Source: Eremomyces bilateralis CBS 781.70 (Eukaryota; Ascomycota; Dothideomycetes; Eremomycetales; Eremomycetaceae). Taken from it: DNA of 64,000 bases. The notes beneath the pieces were generated by a model, which was given only the letters and a program-made list of their open reading frames with translations, was not told where the DNA came from and made no database searches. The DNA lies in NCBI RefSeq assembly GCF_010015585.1, contig NW_022985067.1:766808-830807 (forward strand). The letters run 5' to 3'. The translations under genes and the position numbers were made by a program. The first letter of the stretch is position 1, and every line of letters starts with the position of its first letter. Positions 56,850 to 64,000 of this stretch are shown piece after piece.

Positions 56850-57040
56850 TGCCGTAACAGACGCGGAGAGACTATAGGCTACGACGCCCATAGGCGCGGC
56901 ACGATGAACCGGGTTCGGTAATCCATGCCGTGACGCCGTCTCCTGGAGATGCGAGGAGATCAGCTAAATAACAAAAGACTTCCCTGTACCCGCCTCGCCA
57001 TCAACGCTAAGTTGGTAGCGGCTGGACATGACCGTGTAGA
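56850..57040 (-). pseudogene. Degenerate PIF1-like helicase fragment (probably Helitron-derived)
   Basis: On the minus strand a P-loop segment VDGEAGTGKSFVI (near 57004-56965) is followed, after a stop and frame change, by LPNPVHRAAPMGVVAY (near 56925-56876). These are Walker A and motif Ia of PIF1-family helicases in correct order and spacing. No continuous frame exists and flanking sequence is not recognisable. PIF1-type helicases of this kind are carried by fungal Helitrons, so a dead rolling-circle transposon piece is the likely source; a decayed host helicase gene is the alternative. No replication-initiator (Rep) motif was found nearby. Confidence 0.6.
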
Positions 57041-57458
57041 CGAGTAGCGGCGCGATAAGCCCGTGACATAGCGCTATAATCTCTGCGAGCAGCGGCTCTA
57101 TCCTCATCGTGCTGACTATATATCCCGGCACGGTGGAATAGGGAAGCCTCCCGCCTCCAAGACATATCGTCCTCAGTGTCGGTTGGTTACGAGGACGAGG
57201 TGTCTCTTGTAGACGTAGCGGTGGGTCGAAGATGGGGGATCTAATGATGTCAGCCTTAACGTATTCGAATCATTCACTCTACCTATAGCGTCACCACGAT
57301 CGTGACCGTAACGACATCGCTAGCACTTCTTGACCAGTAGTCGGCGACGCTTTAAAGTAAACTCACTATCAACCCTCCAGGACCTGCAGTTCGAGCATAC
57401 TCTACCACCGGGGTCTCCAGAAGATGACATGGAGGAGGTAATAGTGGTAGGTCAGGAA

Positions 57459-57572
57459 TGATTCGACCACTTAAGTAACTCGCTACGCTCGTGTAACCCC
57501 TGTCTAGCCAATTAGAGGGCAAAGAAGAATTGATTCGACCATTTATGATTTAAGTAACTCGCTACGCTCGTG
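57459..57572 (+). repeat. Two direct copies of an 'AAGTAACTCGCTACGCTCGTG' type motif
   Basis: Copy 1 spans 57459-57493 and copy 2 57531-57572. Both start TGATTCGACCA and end GTAACTCGCTACGCTCGTG; copy 2 has a short insertion. Copy 2 is framed by TGATTTA and TAAATCA, giving a 7-bp stem around the motif. It lies about 450 bp from the helicase relic and may be transposon-end debris. Confidence 0.7.
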
Positions 57573-58755
57573 ATAAATCAGATCGGCACTGGACCACATC
57601 ATCGAAAGGTGGCTCTAGGGCATCTGATGATCCAGCTTGGGATAGGCGGATAGGTACACTGGATTACTGAGGCCCAAGACACGGACCCAACCACGGTGGG
57701 GCTGTTTTAGATGCAAACCTAAATTTCCACATGGAGAAGATGAATCCAATGAGCAGACTTATTTACAAACCGCTATGTTGGGGACATCTCATGCAAGTAA
57801 ACATTCAACATGGGGGCGGAATCTGATCTTATAGTGTGGAGCCCATCACCATTCTAATTTCTACATGCACTCATGCAGTCAGCAATTCGGTATGAACCGA
57901 ATTCAGGCTCCTGACTTACTGATAGATAGCCATATTTCCTGGTGTATACAGAGTACATGATTCATGTTGCGTTGTTTTGCTGTTTTATTGTATAACGCAA
58001 CCAGCTTCCACCAGTCCACAACTCCCAGCGATCGAAGGCAAACCCACCAAAGGAACCAAATGGTGTCCCTGCGAAATGAGGCTCTGCATCCCGGTGTGCG
58101 TAATCCTTCCTCCATATGGAAAATGTTCTGCCCCCAAGTGCGGTGATCTCGCCGCTAGTCACGTCAAACAAATGGCGGAGTGGAGGACACAGCCACGCTT
58201 CAACAGCGCGGCTTCAAAGACATCCGTTCCAACACGCACGCCTGGGCACGCTAGTCACCCATCGGCCATCAGGCTGTGATTCCCTGCAGGATCGCAATCT
58301 CGCACGCACCTTGGAGCGGGCTTGGGACGAGGACTGTTCCGCCTAACAAGCCACTCGTCAGCGCTTCAGGTGGCCACCCTTGCGAGTTTGCGTCAGGGCG
58401 TCTTTTGCGAGTGGTTTCGGGGGATAGCGCAGCTCTTCGGCTCAGCCTTCTGCTTCCAAAATTAACCGGCCGCATGCTGCTTTGCTTGGGGCCTCATTGA
58501 CCTTGTTATGCTTATTTTCTGAAGACTTCACTGCTTCAAATACTGAGAATCACCTCTTTCTAGCTGGTTCATTGTTTTGCAGAGTATTATCGTTGACAGG
58601 AGTGGTTTGTGTTGACTCCCTTTCACGTCTCTTCGCCATAAGACGATATTCCAGCCTACGTCACCCCTGATTCCCCTCCAGAACATAATATTGAAGACCT
58701 TCAACCACTGTCAATAGAATTTCACTAAGCAGAGATAATCTGAGAAATTGTCAAG
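57573..58755. other. Intergenic, promoter of the Sur7-like gene
   Basis: Short frames on both strands around 57900-58670, none with a domain. Probably the decayed edge of the transposon-related patch followed by the Sur7-like gene's promoter. Confidence 0.4.
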
Positions 58756-59866
58756 ATGGGGAAAGGCGGTCGCTTTGCGTGTATCTTCCTGCCCATGGTA
58801 GCGACCATTGCGGCGCTCATATGCATCATCCTGATCTTCTTGGGACAACAAAACAAGAACGACAGCAACCTCTCCAACATATACTACTTCAAAGTTAGTA
58901 TCTAATGTCGTACCTAGTTTGTTCTCGCGACTAACCCATTCGCAGGCGGACACAAGAAACTTCACCGGAAATCCATTGAATCTCGATGACCCCAACCTAC
59001 CCTCTATCCCTGGTGTCGACATCGACGACAAGTTCCTCAAACTCCTCAACGCCGCCGCCACCACCAACAAGCTCGAAGACATCTACACCGTCGGCATCTG
59101 GTCCTACTGCAGCGGCCCTGCCCCAGCTGACGGCAAAGCCTACAAGCCCACCTTCTGCTCCAAGCGCTCCAGCAATTTTGCCTTCGACCCCATCGAAGTC
59201 TGGGGCCTCAACGGCACCAACATCCAAAACGCCTTCCCCGATAAACTCGAAGACGGCCTGAAGATCTACCGATCCATCTCCCGCTGGCTGTTCATCGCCC
59301 ACGCCGTCGCTTTCTTCGTCACCCTCGCCGAGCTCATCGTCGGCCTCTTCGCCATCTTCTCCCGCTGGGGTAGCTGCGCCACCTCCATCGTCGCCTCCGC
59401 CGCCTCCCTCTTCACCGTCGCCGGCGCCATCACCGCCTCCGCCCTGTATGGCACCCTCGCCGGCACCTTCAACACCGTCCTCCGGCCCTATGGCTTCGAC
59501 GCCTCCCTCGGCAAGAACGGCCTCGTCGTTGAGTGGCTCGCCGCCGCCTTCTCCCTCGCCGCCGGCATCCTGTGGGTCATCAGCATGTGCTGCTGCAGCG
59601 GCCAGAGCAATCGCCGCGAGAAAGACTATAATCAGACCCGCAACAAGGGGCGCACCGGCACGGGGCTGGGCGGGTTCTTGAACCGCGGTGTCTCTCGCGG
59701 AACGACTGCCGAGAAGACCCCCTATACATATGAGCCAGTGTCGTATCAGCCCGCTGGACAGGGGTCGAATTGGCAGCCGGGACAGCCGGTGCCGTTGCAG
59801 GATATGGAGACGGGGAGGGTGGGTGGACAGGCGAGCGGGGCGTATGAGCCGTATCGGCATTCGTGA
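58756..59866 (+). CDS. Sur7/PalI-family plasma-membrane protein
   Basis: Exons 58756-58893 and 58946-59866 give 352 aa. Four membrane helices are visible: ACIFLPMVATIAALICII (residues 8-29), and three grouped at about 165-275. A large extracellular loop (about 35-165) carries the W-x-Y-C motif GIWSYCSG that marks the Sur7/claudin-like family, a second Cys in PTFCSK, and possible N-glycosylation sites. The cytosolic tail is Gly/Pro/Tyr/Gln-rich. Sur7 proteins sit in eisosomes (MCC domains) and organise the plasma membrane; PalI relatives sense pH. Which subgroup this is cannot be decided. The intron (58894-58945) has GTTAGT, CTAAC and GCAG. Confidence 0.9.
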
Positions 59867-60409
59867 GGGATGAAAACGGGTGGGATTTGGTGAGAATGGC
59901 GTTTCATCGAGTTATGAGGGATGCTAGATTACGGTCTCGATCGGCTGCGAGACTGACGATTCTGCTGCATGTCATGGCGTTTGGGATATGGGATTCGGGT
60001 TTTATTTGGCGGGCTTCACTGTAGATATAGATCTAACTTCTAGCGGAGGATTCCAATACTATTCAACGGCCGATTTCAAGACCCTCTACCTACTTAACGT
60101 GATACCATTATAGGGCCTCTCTACAGTAGCCTACCTCGTTGCACCTTGGATATTGTTATCTACTATTGTTTGAACGAAGGTTCAGGCAGCAAGTTCTGGG
60201 ATATCTAGTTTGAATGCGCGGGGCCATTTTACAGATTTCAAGGCCCTTTTCCTCCCCTCCAGTTTTTGTATCGAGAGCCACAGCATGAAAGTTGAGCCAT
60301 GTTTAGATCACTGAATCCTGTAGGTTTATTATCTGACTCGTAACTCAATAGGTACCAACATCAAACTTCAAAGGTTAGGACTTCATGTCACTCCAGGCTA
60401 ATACATTGT
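59867..60409. other. Intergenic between convergent genes
   Basis: 3' flanks of the Sur7-like gene and the HET gene. Nothing recognised. Confidence 0.45.
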
Positions 60410-62125
60410 TCATTTGGTGGAATCTTGAACTTTGTACAATATCCTAATGACGACAGGTCTGATTTTGAGAGGGGGAGAATTGACTGTAAATTGAAAGCGC
60501 TTCTCCAGAATCTGTACAGTCCCTTTAGCGCCTTTGAAACGCTCATCTGGTTTGCTGCGATTTACAGCGTTATTATCGTCAAGGACATTGAATCGTCCAG
60601 AATCAAGATCCTTTTTGGTAATCCCATATGTCCATCCATCTCCGAGGTACGTTTGACAATCGGCATCAGGGACTGGGAAACTGATACGAAGCGTCGTTCC
60701 ATCCTTGAGAGGTAAGTTAAATGATGCGTCCTCGCGTCCTACAGGTAACGTCGCTTCGTCTTTGTAAAAAGATACGTTAAGCCATGCGTTTTGTTTAGGT
60801 GTGGTGACTGGCGGTATGGGGACTAATCCATACGTGTATTTGTATTCCCAGACGTCAGGGGCTCCTCCTTGTTTTCCAGGCAGGAGTGTATCATGTGATA
60901 TATCGCCACACAGAATGGGTAGGATGGCGTCGGTGTAGGGGATACCATCTAGCTCGAAGCGCTCTCGGGCATCAGGCGCAGGAGGTTTCCAAGGCTTCCG
61001 TCGAACGTCGAACGTCGAACCTTGGATGCATATATCTTCTGCCGACCCTCCGACCTCGGATGGAAGGAGTACGGCTGCTGGAGGGAAAGAAATTCGACGA
61101 TAAAAAGACTTCCCCAGGCGCGATCGATTGGAGTTAAGAGGTATGCATGCTCGGCCGTGCTCTTGTCCAGACCGCGAGGATGCCTCCAACATGGCATAAC
61201 AGCCGCTCAGTGTTGTCACCAACGGTAGGGTTATTCTCAAGCCCACGCTTGTAATGTGAAAGGTGGAGGTGGGAGCGTGGTGAGTTGTTACTAGATTAGT
61301 TGCCACAAATTGCCCGCAGTTTTTGAATACGGCTGGGGAAGGGGCCAGGAAACTTCTCCAGAAAATAGGAACGGCGGGGGTCCAACTCCAGCAAAACATC
61401 GTGTGGTCATTGGAGACTTTGATTATCTCTTCTTGGAGCCTCAAGAAAGCCTTGCTTCCTTCACCGTATAGAAGCGGCATGTTGATGTTAAACAGACCAA
61501 GCATACAGTAAGCCATGTCCTCTGGCCGGGTCGTCGATCGTGATGCTAGCCAGGACATCCTCTCCGCCACGCTGCACCAAAAGAAATCTGGATCCTCTTG
61601 GAGATATTGCCCACGGATCCCGGTGATTTGGGATATAAGAGAACCCATGGACAACTTCGTTCCGAACTCGGCCCATCGCTTGTCGAAAAAGACGAGGTTC
61701 CCAGGAGCAATTAGCTCTTGGAGGGTCCAGCCTCTAGTAAACCATCGGGAAGAAGATAGACTCACCAACGGGTCTTGTCCGTCTTCCGGGGCCCATTCGA
61801 AGTCCTCTAGAAAGGTGAAGCACACGTGTGAGTCTCGATACCACATATACATCGAGTTGATGGCCTCCGAGAGCTCCGCGGAGCTTGACTTGTCGATACA
61901 GTTGGTGTCGACCCATATGTACTCTAGGTCCCAAGTGAGTGTTTGCTTGCAAGCATTTCTGATCTTCTCGGCCCCTTTCGTGGATGCCGTGCGTTTCTCG
62001 GGGTCCTGCCAGTCCTGAAGACTGACTTCTTCGTCGCACCAGGTATGAGAGAGAATGGCATAGGGAGGAAACTCTGGGCCGAAAAAGTCCTCCAAGTGGA
62101 GGGTTCGGGCATTGATTAAACGCAT
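60410..62125 (-). CDS. HET-domain protein (heterokaryon incompatibility type)
   Basis: A single exon of 571 aa from the ATG at 62125, which gives the typical HET start MRLINARTLHLEDFF. The same frame stays open to 62368, but the extra 81 residues are unlike the family. HET motifs are in order: YAILSHTWCDEEVSLQDW, YIWVDTNCIDKSSSAELSEAINSMYMWYRDS, then SRWFTRGWTLQELIAP and RPEDMAYCMLGLFNINMPLLYGEG (to about residue 245). The C-terminal half has no NACHT, WD40 or ankyrin part and looks like the variable beta-rich region seen in stand-alone HET proteins. HET proteins mediate non-self recognition and regulated cell death in filamentous fungi; the role of this copy is not known. The frame is intact. 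Confidence 0.88.
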   Translation of the reverse strand: MRLINARTLHLEDFFGPEFPPYAILSHTWCDEEVSLQDWQDPEKRTASTKGAEKIRNACKQTLTWDLEYIWVDTNCIDKSSSAELSEAINSMYMWYRDSHVCFTFLEDFEWAPEDGQDPLVSLSSSRWFTRGWTLQELIAPGNLVFFDKRWAEFGTKLSMGSLISQITGIRGQYLQEDPDFFWCSVAERMSWLASRSTTRPEDMAYCMLGLFNINMPLLYGEGSKAFLRLQEEIIKVSNDHTMFCWSWTPAVPIFWRSFLAPSPAVFKNCGQFVATNLVTTHHAPTSTFHITSVGLRITLPLVTTLSGCYAMLEASSRSGQEHGRACIPLNSNRSRLGKSFYRRISFPPAAVLLPSEVGGSAEDICIQGSTFDVRRKPWKPPAPDARERFELDGIPYTDAILPILCGDISHDTLLPGKQGGAPDVWEYKYTYGLVPIPPVTTPKQNAWLNVSFYKDEATLPVGREDASFNLPLKDGTTLRISFPVPDADCQTYLGDGWTYGITKKDLDSGRFNVLDDNNAVNRSKPDERFKGAKGTVQILEKRFQFTVNSPPLKIRPVVIRILYKVQDSTK

Positions 62126-62785
62126 CCGTGGAATAAATTCAATGATCGCCGGCTCTTCAATGTCTGCTGGACAAACTGGAAACACGGAAGGAATAGTTTG
62201 AAAGGTGAGCACGCAAGTTGACAACCCGACTTTGATGAAGACTAGGCTGAAGTTTATAGGCCATTTTTCGAGGATCGGCACTGCTCCAAATGCACCAGGC
62301 TTTCTGAATTTCCCAGCCTGACATCTGGCAATTCGAATAGACTTGGGATTAGGGTGTGTTACATACAACTAAAACCTTGAAGTTGATGGGCTAGGATGCG
62401 GACACAGGGCGTGGCAGTGCTCGCCAATCCGTCCAAACCAACTATCACCATCAAGCTTTCCTCTATCAAAGTCATCTACTCTCGAATCAGAGAACCACAA
62501 GTAGTTTGATATCCCTTGGCTAGAGCTTAACGGCCTTAGGTTGGTAAACTCAATCCACTATAGAAGAGCAATGTGATGCATGACTATGGAATCATCGTGT
62601 GTTTAAAGGAAAGAGGTTCGCATTACGTGGTGGTTTTGAGGGTTTACTGGGCTTCTGTGATGTGCGACGCCGCAAATATAACAGGTATATCTCGATGTAA
62701 TTGTGCGTTGCGGTTCCAAGGCATAGGAAGTCTCGCCAGGGATACACTGGGTTCCCTTACAGCCGGTTGCCTCTTTTCATTAATA
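62126..62785. other. HET promoter region
   Basis: 660 bp between the HET start and the transposable element. Nothing else recognised. Confidence 0.45.
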
Positions 62786-63265
62786 CAGTCACTAGCTAGC
62801 GAAATTGGCTTCCGCCTTTTGCAGGTCTAAGGATTCTCAGCGCACAGCCACCTGCAGATCTTGGCGTAAACAACGCAATACGATTCTTAGTGACCAATAG
62901 CTAGTCCACAGTATTGTTTCGGCGCTAAAATGTTTGTGAAGTTGAGGCCTCACAAGGAGCGGGAGGCGTTAATTAGGAAGGCACAGCGGGACTGGCAGCG
63001 GGAAAATCAACAGGAAAAACAGCAGAAACCATCTCCTATACTCGATCAACCTACTAGTACGGAGGATCTCGGTTTTTATATCGATTTACATCCCGAGTTC
63101 TGATATATAGATGATGGTAGTCAAATTGAGGTTTTGGCCTTTTGGGGCGGTCATGGGGCACGGATATTGAAAACGTTTCGCGGCTAAAATATATTTATGC
63201 CAAGAGTTACAGAGAATAAAGTTTAGGGCCGCCGTTTAGGCGGAAGCCAATTTCGCTAGTCACTG
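62786..63265. mobile_element. Complete non-autonomous Tc1/mariner-type element (480 bp)
   Basis: Terminal inverted repeats at 62786-62816 and 63239-63265 match base for base apart from one mismatch and a 4-bp CTAG duplication in the left copy. Ends read CAGT...ACTG and both sides are flanked by TA (62784-62785 and 63266-63267), the target duplication of the Tc1/mariner superfamily. The interior is too short for a transposase and holds only a 57-codon frame. Well-matched ends suggest a fairly recent insertion. It would need a transposase from elsewhere in the genome. Confidence 0.88.
62930..63103 (+). CDS. Small open frame inside the mariner-type element
   Basis: 57 codons starting MFVKLRPHKERE, with a basic/Gln-rich helix (IRKAQRDWQRENQQEKQQK) and an acidic end. 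I do not recognise it. It could be a leftover of the C-terminal end of a transposase or simply chance; the strong charge pattern is the only support. Confidence 0.25.
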   Translation: MFVKLRPHKEREALIRKAQRDWQRENQQEKQQKPSPILDQPTSTEDLGFYIDLHPEF

Positions 63266-63644
63266 TATGATCATCTGTGTGGTTTAGAAACTAGAGGCTA
63301 TGATCCACAAGAGGACGATCACTGACCACAAGTGCCACAAGCAGTGAGTGACGAGCTGTGTTGGCTCCAATCTTTGGCATGGCTGGAGGCGCACGACATG
63401 ATCCCAGCCCTCATGACTGATTGGCCGGGCCAATCTCATGCTGAGATTCGATGCAAGAGATTCTGCTACTTGAATCCAGAAGGACAACAAGTGAGCAAGA
63501 CCAGATCAGATGTGTTCTGACGATGAGCCATATCGAAGGTGGGACGGGAGGAGGTAGTCCGCGTGGCGTCCCATTTAACCTTTTAGCCCGCTTGTTGAGC
63601 TCAAAGGATGCAGTAACTGGTATAAGGCTTGGAAGCACCTATCC
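63266..63644. other. Intergenic, nothing recognised
   Basis: Between the transposable element and the 3' end of the WD40 gene. Short frames on both strands, no domain. Confidence 0.4.
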
Positions 63645-64000
63645 TCATCCCACCACCCTAAATCCTAGGGGGCTCTCGCACGAGTATGCCAACACGTAGC
63701 TCCTAGGATGCCAGGCGACGCACTGATTGCCACCTTGCGTGTCGAAGCTATGCACATACTCGCCAGTCTCAGTGTGAGCAATGTCGATGGTGTTGCCTTC
63801 GTCACTTCCACCCACGATGTATGATCCATCGAAGGAGAAAGACACACTTTTCACAGGGCCCACGCAGCTGGGCAACGTCCGCTTGCAGATCATATCGGTG
63901 GTGTCCCACAGAGAAATAAGAGCATCGGAGCCGCCAATCGCGAGGTATGTGCCTGGAGGAGATAGCTCGATCGAGAAGATCGAGGAAGTGTGGGCGTTTA
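63645..64000 (-). CDS. THO-complex WD40 subunit (Tho3/Tex1-like), 3' part
   Basis: The window edge cuts off the 5' part; 118 codons plus the stop remain. Visible blades read FSIELSPPGTYLAIGGSDALISLWD, then RTLPSCVGPVKSVSFSFDGSYIVGG and GEYVHSFDTQGGNQCVAWHP. Their order and the end LAYSCESPLGFRVVG match the last WD40 repeats of THOC3/Tex1, a propeller in the THO/TREX complex that couples transcription to mRNA export in the nucleus. Another WD40 protein cannot be fully excluded from the fragment alone. No intron is needed in this part. Confidence 0.75.
   Translation of the reverse strand, partial: NAHTSSIFSIELSPPGTYLAIGGSDALISLWDTTDMICKRTLPSCVGPVKSVSFSFDGSYIVGGSDEGNTIDIAHTETGEYVHSFDTQGGNQCVAWHPRSYVLAYSCESPLGFRVVG

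Noticed and set aside
60410-62125. HET protein as a full NLR (with NACHT or repeats)
   Set aside because: No P-loop or repeat domain follows the HET domain, and the frame ends at residue 571.
62126-62368. N-terminal 81-residue extension of the HET protein
   Set aside because: The frame is open, but HET proteins typically begin at MRL(I/L), and the extension has no homologous look.
1-64000. CRISPR array, operons, ribosome binding sites, riboswitches
   Set aside because: The intron structure and gene families are fungal nuclear; no array of spaced direct repeats was seen.

Overview
The window is nuclear DNA of a filamentous ascomycete (Pezizomycotina, most likely Eurotiomycetes). Reasons: short introns of about 50 nt with GT...CTNAC...AG signals, CFEM and HET domain genes, a Sur7-type eisosome protein, and a NAR1 protein whose N-terminus matches the Aspergillus-type sequence as I remember it. 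It is a core-genome segment with several accessory or decayed patches. About 25 protein genes are supported; most multi-exon models were rebuilt by hand from splice signals, reading-frame continuity and conserved motifs.

Layout. 0.4-6.1 kb: a GPI-anchored CFEM protein and a 1062-aa coiled-coil protein. 7.7-8.5 kb: VPS37 (ESCRT-I). 8.9-15.6 kb: a gene-poor stretch with a possible spliced non-coding minus-strand RNA, an aldo-keto reductase pseudogene, a small secreted GPI protein and a possible transcription-factor relic. 15.6-25.7 kb: a Sir2 deacetylase with a frame disturbance, a short-chain dehydrogenase and a 1753-aa kinesin. 25.7-30.2 kb: 4.5 kb without a recognisable gene. 30.2-37.1 kb: NAR1 and RPB12 head to head, then two monocarboxylate-type MFS transporters. 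37.9-49.6 kb: a Golgi-type glycosyltransferase, RIX7 and VPS20 head to head, a PITH protein, a flavin-reductase-like protein, an unknown acidic protein, APC11 and a 2-oxoglutarate oxygenase.

50.6-56.1 kb: the most coherent metabolic unit. It has an intradiol ring-cleavage dioxygenase with all four iron ligands, a divergently transcribed muconate-cyclase-type beta-propeller, and a protein fusing two EthD-like domains to an alpha/beta hydrolase. Together they look like a ring-cleavage and lactone branch of the beta-ketoadipate type. I infer that the EthD half could do the muconolactone isomerase step and the hydrolase half the enol-lactone step. This is the best candidate for an undescribed system here.

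56.1-64 kb: a degenerate PIF1-like helicase (probably Helitron-derived), a repeated hairpin motif, a Sur7-family protein, a HET-domain protein, a complete 480-bp Tc1/mariner-type non-autonomous element next to the HET promoter, and the 3' end of a THO-complex WD40 gene cut by the window edge.

Gene functions rest on motif recognition from memory, with no database search. Intron positions are inferences that RNA evidence would settle.
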